Below are positions 34,841 to 42,827 of a stretch of DNA of 59,036 bases, piece by piece. The position numbers were made by a program, and so were the translations under genes. Below the pieces are notes generated by a model. It searched no databases, was not told the origin of the DNA, and saw nothing but the letters and a program-made list of their open reading frames with translations. Position 1 is the first letter of the stretch, and every line of letters starts with the position of its first letter. Source of the stretch: Bacilli bacterium (GTDB taxonomy: Bacteria > Bacillota_I > Bacilli_A > RF39 > UBA660); contig JAQVXV010000002.1 in the NCBI GenBank assembly GCA_028708945.1, positions 54,284 to 113,319 on the forward strand. Reading direction: 5' to 3'.

Positions 34841-35929
34841 ATGGAGACAATAGGAATAATATGTGAATATAACCCTTTTCATAATGGGCACAAATACCAT
34901 ATTGATAAAATAAAAGAACTTTATCCAGATTCAAAGATAATCTTAGTAATGAGTTCTCATTTTTTACAAAGAGGCGAAGTAAGCATTATGAATAAATGGG
35001 ATAAAACAAAAATTGCTCTTTCTATGGGTGTTGACTTAGTAGCAGAGTTACCTTTTATGTTTTCTTCACAAGGTGCTGATATATTCAGTAAAGGGGCTTT
35101 AAAAATACTTGCTAGTTTAAAAATAAACAAACTCGTTTTCGGTGCTGAAACAAACGACATAGAATATTTAACTAAACTTGCTAATAAAACCTTAAAAGAT
35201 AGCTCTAAAATTAAAGAATACTTAAAAGAAGGTATGAATTATCCTAAAGCTATGTTTAAGGCATTAGACACTGATAAAATAAGTCCGAACGATATATTAG
35301 GAATCTGTTACATTAAAGAAATTATTCAAAATAATTATCAAATAGAACCAATTTGTATAAAAAGGACTAATGATTACCATTCGACTGAATTAGATAAGAG
35401 TATTGTAAGCGCTACTAGTATTAGAAATGCCTTAAAAGAAAATGTAAATATAAAAAAATTCGTTCCTAAAATTACTTATGAATTGTTAAAAAGGCCTTAT
35501 GTTTTAGATGATTATTTTAATCTAATAAAATATAAGATACTTATAAGCAATAATTTAGATGAGATTCAAAGCGTCGATGAAGGAATCGAAAATAGGTTAA
35601 AAAAATATGCAATTGAATCTAATAATATTGATGAATTTGTAGAAAAAGTTAAAACTAAAAGATATAGTTACAATCGTATTAAAAGAATGCTAATTCATAT
35701 TTTAATTGATTTTAAAAAAGAAGAAGCTACTAATGAAGTTACTTATATTAGAATTTTAGGTTTTAATAATATTGGAAAAAATCATTTAAGTAAATTAAAA
35801 AAACAAATTGATTTACCAATAATAACTAATTGTAATAACGATTTAGCAAAACTAGAGATAAGGGCTACTTCAGTATATGATAGTAATTTAGTTAAATATG
35901 AATATCAAAAAAAGCCAATTATTTATTAG
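34841..35929 (+). CDS. tmcAL: tRNA(Met) cytidine acetate ligase TmcAL (YlbM)
   Basis: Makes N4-acetylcytidine at the wobble base of elongator tRNA-Met, using acetate and ATP. The nucleotidylyltransferase head GIICEYNPFHNGHKYHI is diagnostic, followed by MSSHFLQRGE and an SATSIRNAL motif near 190. 362 residues, shorter than the roughly 400 of B. subtilis. TATAAT at about 34826-34831 and GGTGAT precede the ATG. The last eleven bases overlap mutM on the other strand. Confidence 0.92.
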   Translation: METIGIICEYNPFHNGHKYHIDKIKELYPDSKIILVMSSHFLQRGEVSIMNKWDKTKIALSMGVDLVAELPFMFSSQGADIFSKGALKILASLKINKLVFGAETNDIEYLTKLANKTLKDSSKIKEYLKEGMNYPKAMFKALDTDKISPNDILGICYIKEIIQNNYQIEPICIKRTNDYHSTELDKSIVSATSIRNALKENVNIKKFVPKITYELLKRPYVLDDYFNLIKYKILISNNLDEIQSVDEGIENRLKKYAIESNNIDEFVEKVKTKRYSYNRIKRMLIHILIDFKKEEATNEVTYIRILGFNNIGKNHLSKLKKQIDLPIITNCNNDLAKLEIRATSVYDSNLVKYEYQKKPIIY

Positions 35930-36728
35930 CTTTTTGACATTTAGGACAATAATGCGTTCCTCTTCCGCCAACTTTAATTTTTAATATGTCGCTTTTACAA
36001 AAAGGACATATTTTTTTTGTATGTACCATTAACTCTTGTTGAAATCTTCCATGTACTCCAGAAGCTGAATAACTTTTTATCGTCGTCCCACCAAGATCAA
36101 TAGCCCTATTTAAAATTATTTTAGTGTTTTCAATTATCTTCTTTAAATCATTATCACTTAGATCATTAACTTTTGTTAATGGATTAATTTTGCTAGCAAA
36201 AAGTATTTCATCTACATAAATATTGCCAATTCCAACTATTATTGATTGATCTAATAAAATAGTTTTAATTGGTAATTTTTTGTTCTTTAATGCTTCTTTT
36301 AAATAATTAACCGTTAATTTATTATCAAAAGGTTCTAATCCTAACTTATTTAAAGGAGTATCTTCTTTTAGTGATTTCACTAAAATCATTCTTCCGAATT
36401 TTCTAGTATCGTTATATCTTAATTCTAAACCATCATCAAAGCCAATTACGACATGATCGTGTTTTAATAACTCAGAACCCTTTTCTTTAATAAAGTATTT
36501 TCCTTCCATTCGGAGATGACTTAATAAAAAATAATCAGTTAATTTAAAGATAATCCATTTACCTCTTCTTGTTATATCTTCAATAATATTGCCCTTTAAA
36601 TCATTTTCAAACAAATCTTTTTTATTGATTATTTTGTCATAATATACTTTTGTATATTCTATTTTTTTATTGAGAATTTGTTTTTTTAAACTATTTTTAA
36701 CCGTTTCTACTTCTGGTAATTCTGGCAT
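35919..36728 (-). CDS. mutM: Formamidopyrimidine-DNA glycosylase
   Basis: A repair glycosylase for 8-oxoguanine and Fapy lesions, 269 residues. The N-terminal PELPEVETVK gives catalytic Pro2 and Glu3. The C-terminal zinc finger has CPFC and CPKC with the GGRGTHYC turn. Start follows AGGAGG. The 3' ends of mutM and tmcAL overlap by eleven bases. Confidence 0.95.
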   Translation of the reverse strand: MPELPEVETVKNSLKKQILNKKIEYTKVYYDKIINKKDLFENDLKGNIIEDITRRGKWIIFKLTDYFLLSHLRMEGKYFIKEKGSELLKHDHVVIGFDDGLELRYNDTRKFGRMILVKSLKEDTPLNKLGLEPFDNKLTVNYLKEALKNKKLPIKTILLDQSIIVGIGNIYVDEILFASKINPLTKVNDLSDNDLKKIIENTKIILNRAIDLGGTTIKSYSASGVHGRFQQELMVHTKKICPFCKSDILKIKVGGRGTHYCPKCQKANK

Positions 36729-36736
36729 AATACCTC

Positions 36737-38218
36737 CTAATCAATTAAGATATCTCCTGTCATCTCTTCCGGTATCTTTATGTTTAATATTTTTAGTAAT
36801 GTTGGTGCTATATCACCTAGTTTACCATCTTTTAATTTATAGTCTTTATTTGCAATAATAAATGGAACCTTATTAGTAGAATGACTAGTAATAACATTAC
36901 CTTTATCATCTTTCATATATTCACAATTACCATGATCGGCAGTTACTATTAATAAAGCATCAATTTCTTCTGCTTTCTTAATTAATTTACCTAAACAATC
37001 ATCTATTGTTTCTACTGCTTTTAAAGCAGCTTCAAATACTCCCGTATGCCCAACCATATCACCATTAGCGTAATTAATAATTGTTACATCATAATTACTA
37101 AGTTCTTGCATTAAGACATCTGTTATTTCGTGAGCACTCATTTCAGGTTTTAAGTCATAAGTTGCTACTTTAGGAGATGGTATTAATATTCTTTGACATT
37201 TATCTAATTCTTTTTCTACTCCACCATCAAAGTAATATGTAACATGGGCATATTTTTCAGTTTCAGCAAGTCTTAATTGACTTAATCCACGTTGACTTAT
37301 ATATTCTCCAAAAGTATTATCTAATTTTTGATGTTCATATACTGTTTCATTTATTACTTCATTACTTACTGGCATCATAGTTAATAATTTAACATTTAAT
37401 TTTTTTCTTTCAAAACCATTAAAAGAATCGTTAGTAAATGCACTTCCTAATTCTCTTAATCTATCTGGTCTAAAATTAAAAAATATAATTCCATCATTAT
37501 CTTCAACAATTCCTTCTTTAACAATTAAACCTGGTTCTATAAATTCATCAGTTATACCTTTATCGTAGTTCTCTTTAATAGCTTGACAATAACTATTATA
37601 AAGTTTATCTGAAATTCCTGTTAAAACATTATAAGCTTGTTCTACTCTTTCATATCTATTATCTCGATCCATAGCATAATATCTTCCTCCGATAGAAGCA
37701 ATTTTACCAATATTTAATTTATCTTGTATACGATTTATATATTCTAAAGAAGAATTAGGTAAAGTATCGCGACCATCAGTAAAGACATGAATATATGATT
37801 CTATATTATTTAACTCACACATTTCAATTAAAGCTTCAATATGGTTTAAACTAGAGTGAATTTCACCATCACTTATTAAGCCCATTAAATGTAATTTTGA
37901 GTTGTTTCTTTTAACATAATCAAACATTTTTAATATTTTTTCATTTTCAAAGAAACTTTTATCTTTTATTTTTTCATTTATCATTTGAAGGTTTTGGAAT
38001 ACTACTCTTCCAGCTCCAATATTAATATGACCCACTTCACTATTACCCATAACACCTTCAGGTAGTCCTACAGAGGTTCCACTAGCATCTAATAAACTGT
38101 GTGGATAGTTGTTGTATAGGTAATCAAAATTAGGCTTTAAAGCCGCCTTAAAAGCATTACCATCTACTTTATCAGTTATTCCAACTCCATCTAAAATGCA
38201 TAAAATTACTTTTTTCAT
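36737..38218 (-). CDS. gpmI: 2,3-bisphosphoglycerate-independent phosphoglycerate mutase
   Basis: A manganese-dependent glycolytic enzyme interconverting 3- and 2-phosphoglycerate, 493 residues (about 510 is typical). The metal and nucleophile motif is GVMGNSEVGHINIGAGR with the catalytic Ser, plus DGRDT and the C-terminal ADHGNCE. In Bacillus this enzyme is pH-sensitive and helps keep 3-phosphoglycerate in forespores. Its start overlaps the pduL stop codon. Confidence 0.96.
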   Translation of the reverse strand: MKKVILCILDGVGITDKVDGNAFKAALKPNFDYLYNNYPHSLLDASGTSVGLPEGVMGNSEVGHINIGAGRVVFQNLQMINEKIKDKSFFENEKILKMFDYVKRNNSKLHLMGLISDGEIHSSLNHIEALIEMCELNNIESYIHVFTDGRDTLPNSSLEYINRIQDKLNIGKIASIGGRYYAMDRDNRYERVEQAYNVLTGISDKLYNSYCQAIKENYDKGITDEFIEPGLIVKEGIVEDNDGIIFFNFRPDRLRELGSAFTNDSFNGFERKKLNVKLLTMMPVSNEVINETVYEHQKLDNTFGEYISQRGLSQLRLAETEKYAHVTYYFDGGVEKELDKCQRILIPSPKVATYDLKPEMSAHEITDVLMQELSNYDVTIINYANGDMVGHTGVFEAALKAVETIDDCLGKLIKKAEEIDALLIVTADHGNCEYMKDDKGNVITSHSTNKVPFIIANKDYKLKDGKLGDIAPTLLKILNIKIPEEMTGDILID

Positions 38219-38781
38219 TAATTACCAACTACCTCTACTTCATCTCCTGATTTTAACATCATCGCATTAGCGTCATCAGTATCTATATGTAGCTCTAAAG
38301 TGTAGCTATCATCTACTTTTAAATAAACATTGTCTAATCTTCCACCTTTTTCAGAATTGATAATGACACTAACCTTCTCAATTCCTTCTAAGTTATATTT
38401 TTTTATTTCTTCTTCAGTTATATGAATATGACGATTTGCAATTATACAACCATCTGTTGTTATACTTCCTTTTGGGCCAATTAAATTAACAGTTGCACCG
38501 TTTGATACATCACCTGAACTTCTAACTGGCGGATTTAGTCCTAGAGTATAAGAATCAGTTCTACTTATTTCTACTTGGGTATAATCTCTTAAAGGATAAA
38601 TAATTCTAACATTTTCTAACTTTCCTTTTTCTGTCATAATCGTTAATCTTAAATTACTAGCATATTCGCCCTTTTGATTTAAAGGTCTTTCTGGAATTAT
38701 TTCAATATCCTTAAACAATTTTTTATAATCTTCTTTTTTTAAATGGACATGTCTATTTGAGACTCCAACTTTTATATTCAT
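38218..38781 (-). CDS. pduL: Phosphate acyltransferase, PduL type
   Basis: Transfers acetyl or propionyl between CoA and phosphate. The 187-residue product has the two zinc-binding HxH sites: SNRHVHL near the N-terminus and ANRHIHI near 120. No microcompartment targeting helix precedes the first site, and no shell genes are nearby, so a free cytosolic phosphotransacetylase for acetate production is likely. Overlaps gpmI. Confidence 0.9.
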   Translation of the reverse strand: MNIKVGVSNRHVHLKKEDYKKLFKDIEIIPERPLNQKGEYASNLRLTIMTEKGKLENVRIIYPLRDYTQVEISRTDSYTLGLNPPVRSSGDVSNGATVNLIGPKGSITTDGCIIANRHIHITEEEIKKYNLEGIEKVSVIINSEKGGRLDNVYLKVDDSYTLELHIDTDDANAMMLKSGDEVEVVGN

Positions 38782-38849
38782 TCTATCACCATATTTATTT
38801 TATCATATTTTTACTCTTTTGAAATATATTTTTATAGAAAGGAGTTTTT

Positions 38850-39188
38850 ATGAACAATCAATATCCAAATTTAAATGGACCTAATTCACCTATGTTTACA
38901 GGTAATATACCTACTCCTAATCAAGAACAGGCCCCAAATTATTACCAACAGACATTTGAACAATCCTATATAGAAAATATATTAAGATTAAATAAAGGAA
39001 AAAAAGTAAGAGTACATATGACTTTTCCTGATTCAACTGAATGGAGAGATCAAGAATTTATAGGCATTATTGAGGAATCTGGTCGTGATCACATCATTTT
39101 AAGTGAACCAAGTACCGGAAAATGGCAGTTATTACTGATGATATATGTCGACTTTATTTCATTTGATGAACCAATAAATTATATTTGA
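38850..39188 (+). CDS. gerQ: Spore coat protein GerQ
   Basis: GerQ is an inner-coat protein that helps locate the lytic enzyme CwlJ in the spore. The 112-residue product has the family core FEQSYIENILRLNKGKKVRV followed by GRDHIILSEPSTGKW and YVDFISFDE. The N-terminus (1-35) is Asn/Pro/Gln-rich. B. subtilis GerQ is crosslinked by transglutaminase through lysines near its N-terminus; here the first Lys is residue 49, so that site is absent. Ribosome binding site AAAGGAG. Confidence 0.92.
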   Translation: MNNQYPNLNGPNSPMFTGNIPTPNQEQAPNYYQQTFEQSYIENILRLNKGKKVRVHMTFPDSTEWRDQEFIGIIEESGRDHIILSEPSTGKWQLLLMIYVDFISFDEPINYI

Positions 39189-39213
39189 AATATATAATCT
39201 TTTTTGCTATAAT
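39185..39213 (+). promoter_or_regulatory. SigA-type promoter for lemA
   Basis: TTGAAA (39185-39190), a 17-base spacer and TATAAT (39208-39213), with a TG just upstream of the -10 box. The -35 hexamer overlaps the last codons of gerQ. Confidence 0.75.
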
Positions 39214-39228
39214 TAAAGTGGTGATAGT

Positions 39229-39768
39229 ATGGATTGGTTTTTTTACTTATTAATTTTATTTATTATAATCTGTCTAATTATGATTTGGTATATTACTACT
39301 TATAATAAATACCAAGTTTATATTATTAAAATAAATGAGGCAGAGGCTAATATTGATTCTACTTTAAGAAAAAGATTTGATTTGTTAAATAAATCAATTA
39401 ATATTATTAAAGGCAATATAGAAGAAGATATTGAGGTAATGGAAATAATTGTTAAACTAAGATCAAGAAAATTAACTAATTTTGATTTAGATAGACAATT
39501 ATATGAGGCTATAAACGAATTTCATAATTATGAAGAAGAATATCCCGAATTAAAAAATTCTGAAACATTTATGAAAATCGGTATAAGTTTAAATGAATCA
39601 GAAGCCGAAATAACTGCTGCTAGAAATTACTACAATGATACTATTACACAATTTAATAAAATGGTAAAAGTTTTTCCTTCAAATATTATTGCAAGAATTT
39701 GTAAGTATAAAATAAAAACATATTTCGATGGAAAAATGTTAGAAGATGAAGATATATTAAAATTATAA
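39229..39768 (+). CDS. LemA family protein
   Basis: A 179-residue protein with an N-terminal transmembrane helix (about 3-24) and the four-helix LemA body: NKYQVYIIKINEAEANIDSTLRKR, then a NESEAEITAARNYYNDTITQFN segment. LemA proteins have no settled function. Own promoter, GGTGATAG ribosome binding site and terminator. Confidence 0.9.
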   Translation: MDWFFYLLILFIIICLIMIWYITTYNKYQVYIIKINEAEANIDSTLRKRFDLLNKSINIIKGNIEEDIEVMEIIVKLRSRKLTNFDLDRQLYEAINEFHNYEEEYPELKNSETFMKIGISLNESEAEITAARNYYNDTITQFNKMVKVFPSNIIARICKYKIKTYFDGKMLEDEDILKL

Positions 39769-39799
39769 AAAAAACACCTTTATTTAGGTGCTTTTTTTA
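39768..39799. terminator. Shared terminator between lemA and divIC
   Basis: CACCT (39775-39779), a six-base loop and AGGTG (39786-39790) with long A and T runs outside. It serves convergent genes; the divIC stop codon lies in the hairpin. Confidence 0.85.
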
Positions 39800-40206
39800 T
39801 TTCTTTTTTTTCTAAGTATAAATATAAAAATTGACGTTATTGCAAGTGCAAATACACCGATTCCCGTAAATAGACGACTATTATCTACTATATTAGTATT
39901 TTCTTCTTCTGCTTTATCGGAATCTAATATAACCACTATTTCGCCATCTTTAGAATATAAATATTTTTCTCTAGCATATCTTGCTATATAGATCGGATCA
40001 TTTAATTTAGTTATTTCGGTGTTTAATGATTCGGATTCTTCTTTCAAATTATTTAATTCTTCAGATAATTTATATTTTTGGCTTGAAAGATTATTTATTT
40101 TTATTAATTCTTTAGTTGTAGTGATAAGCGAAAACACAATAATAAAAAGCGTTAATGGTAAAGAGATCATTAATCTGCGTTTAGTCTTTTTACTATTCTT
40201 CTTCAT
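39784..40206 (-). CDS. divIC: Septum formation protein DivIC/FtsB family
   Basis: A divisome subunit with a basic N-terminus, one transmembrane helix (about 11-29), a coiled coil (about 35-68) and the family's DPIYIARYAREKYLYSKDGEIVV motif. The 140-residue protein also has a second hydrophobic helix near the C-terminus (about 112-131) followed by a basic tail, which ordinary DivIC proteins lack. It ends the yabP-yabQ-divIC group, as in B. subtilis. Confidence 0.88.
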   Translation of the reverse strand: MKKNSKKTKRRLMISLPLTLFIIVFSLITTTKELIKINNLSSQKYKLSEELNNLKEESESLNTEITKLNDPIYIARYAREKYLYSKDGEIVVILDSDKAEEENTNIVDNSRLFTGIGVFALAITSIFIFILRKKRNKKST

Positions 40207-40212
40207 ATATCA

Positions 40213-40494
40213 TCACCTAATTTTAGTATACCATCTTTTTTTTACGATATCAATAATAACAAAACCAAATATTATTACAATAAGTGAATAATAATGTAAA
40301 ATAGCGTCATTAATTAATTTTAAAACAAAAAAATATACTAAAGAATTTATTAATACAAATACAAACGTATATAATATTCTAAATACCTTTTTAAAATTAC
40401 AAATTAATTTATAACTTAAATTTACTAATATAGAAAATAAAATACCATATACAAAAGAGAATATTAAAACTATTATTTGAGTCTTTAAATCCAT
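40213..40494 (-). CDS. yabQ: Spore cortex protein YabQ-like
   Basis: A 93-residue, four-helix membrane protein. Sequence identity is hard to judge for such a hydrophobic protein, but size, topology (short N-terminus, basic patch after helix 2, basic C-terminus) and the exact yabP-yabQ-divIC position support YabQ, needed for cortex formation in B. subtilis. The ATG overlaps the yabP stop by one base. Confidence 0.78.
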   Translation of the reverse strand: MDLKTQIIVLIFSFVYGILFSILVNLSYKLICNFKKVFRILYTFVFVLINSLVYFFVLKLINDAILHYYSLIVIIFGFVIIDIVKKRWYTKIR

Positions 40495-40781
40495 TATTTA
40501 AATAACTTACTAAAGACACCATCTTCTTTTGATTTTTTTGTATCTTCTATATAGTTTAGACTATTAAATTTTCCTTTAATTGATACTGTTCCTTGATAAG
40601 TATCTAACTTAATAATCTCTAATTCACTCCCTTTAATAAGAATAAAACCTAAATTTGTTTCTAACAAAAATTCTTCATTATCAAAACTATCTATTTTTTT
40701 AATTCCTGTAACCATAATATTTTTGCGTTCATTAATACTAACATTGTGATTAAGTGTATTCATTGTATCTGTCTTGTCCAT
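40494..40781 (-). CDS. yabP: Sporulation protein YabP
   Basis: A 95-residue protein with the YabP/YqfC core: NIMVTGIKKIDSFDNEEF, then LLETNLGFILIKGSEL and VSIKGKFNSLNY, ending in the typical FSKLFK. YabP acts with YabQ in cortex assembly. A SigE-like promoter lies just upstream (40801-40828) and AGGAGG precedes the ATG. Divergent from yabG. Confidence 0.92.
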   Translation of the reverse strand: MDKTDTMNTLNHNVSINERKNIMVTGIKKIDSFDNEEFLLETNLGFILIKGSELEIIKLDTYQGTVSIKGKFNSLNYIEDTKKSKEDGVFSKLFK

Positions 40782-40800
40782 ATTTTCCTCCTATTAATAA

Positions 40801-40828
40801 ATTATATGAAGATGATAATTAATTATGA
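40801..40828 (-). promoter_or_regulatory. Candidate SigE promoter for yabP-yabQ-divIC
   Basis: Minus strand: TCATAAT (40822-40828), a 13-base spacer and CATATAAT (40801-40808), differing from the SigE -10 pattern CATACAAT by one base. It fits a mother-cell cortex operon. Confidence 0.55.
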
Positions 40829-40874
40829 AAACATAATTATTTTTTTTTAACATAAAATTTACAAGGAGGTATTT

Positions 40875-41657
40875 ATGAAATATAAAATTGGTGATTTAGT
40901 AACTAGGAACTCATATTTAAATGATATTGTATTTGAAATAACCGAAATTGATGAAGAAAATGAAATCTGTTATCTAAAAGGATGTACTGTAAGATTATAT
41001 GCAGATGCTATGGTTGATGATTTAAAATTATATGAAGAAAAAATAGATGAAAAAGAATTCATTGAAAAAAGCAGAGTCAATATTCCTGCTGATCGGGATA
41101 ATTACTTTTATTTACCAGGTAAAATATTACATATTGATGGTGATAATGATTATTTACAAAAATGTTTATCATATTACAATAAATGTAATTTAAAAGCTAT
41201 CGGTAAATTAGAAACAGAAGATCAAGTTGCCAATAATATGCGTGATTGGTTAGAAGAATATAATCCAAATATAGTTGTAATTACAGGACATGATGCCTAT
41301 TATAAAAAAAAAGGAGACATTAACAACAATTCAGCATATAAAAACAGCATTAATTTTATTAACTCCATTAATGAAGCAAGGAGATATGAAAAAAGTCAGG
41401 AAAAATTAATCATTATTGCTGGTGCTTGTCAATCAAATTATGAAGAATTAATAAAAGCTGGTGCTAATTTTGCATCTAGTCCTAAAAGAATAAACATTCA
41501 TGCTTTAGATCCGGCTATTTTAGCAGCAAATATGGCATTGACTGATATAAGTAAAGATATCGATTTAAAAGTTTTATTAGATAATACTAAATACGGTATA
41601 TCTGGGATTGGTGGAATAAAAACAAAAGGAACAATGTATATTGGTTATCCTAGATAG
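40875..41657 (+). CDS. yabG: Sporulation-specific protease YabG
   Basis: A cysteine-type protease that processes coat proteins such as SpoIVA and SafA in B. subtilis. The 260-residue product begins with the small barrel KIGDLVTRNSY. It continues through YFYLPGKILHIDGD, VVITGHDAYY, IIAGACQSNYEE (likely catalytic His and Cys regions) and the very conserved ASSPKRINIHALDP. A strong AAGGAGG site precedes the ATG. Upstream AT-rich DNA has only a weak SigK-like match. Confidence 0.93.
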   Translation: MKYKIGDLVTRNSYLNDIVFEITEIDEENEICYLKGCTVRLYADAMVDDLKLYEEKIDEKEFIEKSRVNIPADRDNYFYLPGKILHIDGDNDYLQKCLSYYNKCNLKAIGKLETEDQVANNMRDWLEEYNPNIVVITGHDAYYKKKGDINNNSAYKNSINFINSINEARRYEKSQEKLIIIAGACQSNYEELIKAGANFASSPKRINIHALDPAILAANMALTDISKDIDLKVLLDNTKYGISGIGGIKTKGTMYIGYPR

Positions 41658-41665
41658 GAGGAATT

Positions 41666-41878
41666 ATGACTATTGATACAATTAAAGATGAATTGAATAA
41701 TCATATTGGTAAAAAGGCGACGATAAAATATAATTTAGGAAGGAATAAAATTGAAAAATACAATGTAATTATTGTTGAATTATTTGACTATATATTTCTA
41801 GTGGACAATAATGGAAGTATAAAGTCTTTTTCATATTCAGATATAATAACAAAAACAATAAAAATCGATTTTAATTGA
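41666..41878 (+). CDS. veg: Veg family protein
   Basis: A 70-residue small barrel protein matching Veg: IKDELNNHIGKKATIKYNLGRNK at the start and YSDIITKTIKIDF at the end. Veg affects biofilm gene expression in B. subtilis. It follows yabG by eight bases with a GGAGGA site, so it is transcribed with yabG, the same gene order as in B. subtilis. Confidence 0.9.
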   Translation: MTIDTIKDELNNHIGKKATIKYNLGRNKIEKYNVIIVELFDYIFLVDNNGSIKSFSYSDIITKTIKIDFN

Positions 41879-41888
41879 TTAAAAACTA

Positions 41889-41917
41889 TTGATTTTTAAA
41901 GTTTAATGTTATATACT
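41889..41917 (+). promoter_or_regulatory. Promoter for spoVG
   Basis: TTGATT (41889-41894), a 17-base spacer and TATACT (41912-41917). In B. subtilis spoVG depends on SigH; this sequence reads better as SigA. An AT-rich inverted repeat overlaps the -35 region and may end the veg transcript. Confidence 0.5.
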
Positions 41918-41952
41918 TATTGTGTAATAGTACGCTAAGGAGGAGATTAAAC

Positions 41953-42210
41953 TTGAAAATTACATCGATAAATATTCGTAAAACAGATAAAGCAGATAGT
42001 AGAATGAAAGGACTAGCATCAGTTCTTATTGATGATTGTTTTGCAATTCATGATATTCGTATAATTGAAGGCGACAACGGTTTATTTATTGCTATGCCAA
42101 GTAGAAAAACTGCTACTGGAGCATACCGCGATATAGCACATCCAATAAATCAAGAAGTACGTAAAATGTTTGAAGACGCTATATTCGAAGCTTATAATAA
42201 TGCTGAATAA
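41953..42210 (+). CDS. spoVG: Regulatory RNA/DNA-binding protein SpoVG
   Basis: An 85-residue protein matching SpoVG throughout: ITSINIRK, SVLIDDCFAIHDIRIIEG, GLFIAMPSRKT and DIAHPIN. It affects septation, sporulation and virulence genes in different Firmicutes. I place the start at TTG 41953-41955 because AGGAGGA lies at 41939-41945; the open frame from 41920 has no ribosome binding site. Confidence 0.95.
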   Translation: MKITSINIRKTDKADSRMKGLASVLIDDCFAIHDIRIIEGDNGLFIAMPSRKTATGAYRDIAHPINQEVRKMFEDAIFEAYNNAE

Positions 42211-42238
42211 AAAAACTCTTATGAGTTTTTTATTTTTT
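42209..42238. terminator. Shared terminator between spoVG and a lipoprotein gene
   Basis: AAAAACTC, a TTAT loop and GAGTTTTT with further T and A tracts; stop codons of both convergent genes lie in or next to the stem. Confidence 0.82.
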
Positions 42239-42793
42239 CTTATATTGTTCAATTAGTATTTCAGAGTAATTGTATAATAATTTAACTATCTCTTTTTCAT
42301 CTAATTTTTTTAAATCTTCAATTGTTGATATGTCATGTTCTAAAGCTTCAGTAATTAAAGAATTTTTTAATTTTGACATATTATCAATTTTTGAAATTTC
42401 GATTTTTTCTATTTTAATAGGGTATTTATTATTATCGATTATTTCCATTAAAGGCATTATTATACTTGGTTCAAAAGTATCACTTTCTGTATGGAAAGTG
42501 ATTTTTATTTTGTCTTCTAAACTTCTAGATTCAAATAAAATATTCATAATATTCTCTAAACTTTCTTCAATTGAAAGTTTTTCTAAACCTTGATTATAAA
42601 ACAATTCAATTGCTTCATTATTATAAAAAATGATATTTGTTAATTTTTTATCATTATAAATTAAACTGAAATCTGCTTTAATTTTAAAATTTACGATATT
42701 TATTTCATCATTTAAAACTAACTCATTATCTACTTCTACTTGATTAGAACACCCTACAAAAAACAATAATAACAACAACAGTATCTTTTTCAT
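42230..42793 (-). CDS. Lipoprotein of unknown function
   Basis: A 187-residue lipoprotein: a Leu-rich signal peptide with lipobox FFVGC (lipidated Cys15), then a mature domain of strands and helices without recognisable motifs. It lies downstream of ftsX on the same strand with a ribosome binding site GGAGGG. Function unknown. Confidence 0.75.
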   Translation of the reverse strand: MKKILLLLLLFFVGCSNQVEVDNELVLNDEINIVNFKIKADFSLIYNDKKLTNIIFYNNEAIELFYNQGLEKLSIEESLENIMNILFESRSLEDKIKITFHTESDTFEPSIIMPLMEIIDNNKYPIKIEKIEISKIDNMSKLKNSLITEALEHDISTIEDLKKLDEKEIVKLLYNYSEILIEQYKKK

Positions 42794-42827
42794 AAAAACC
42801 CTCCTTTATAGTCAAAAAAGTATATTA

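Noticed and set aside
40831..40859. A SigK-like promoter for yabG (AC, then CATAAAATT).
   Set aside because: The spacer is 18 bases and the -10 box lacks the final TA pattern; too weak to list as a feature.
41920..41952. An upstream in-frame extension of SpoVG beginning at TTG 41920.
   Set aside because: It lies over the ribosome binding site AGGAGGA and has none of its own; SpoVG homologues start at the later codon.
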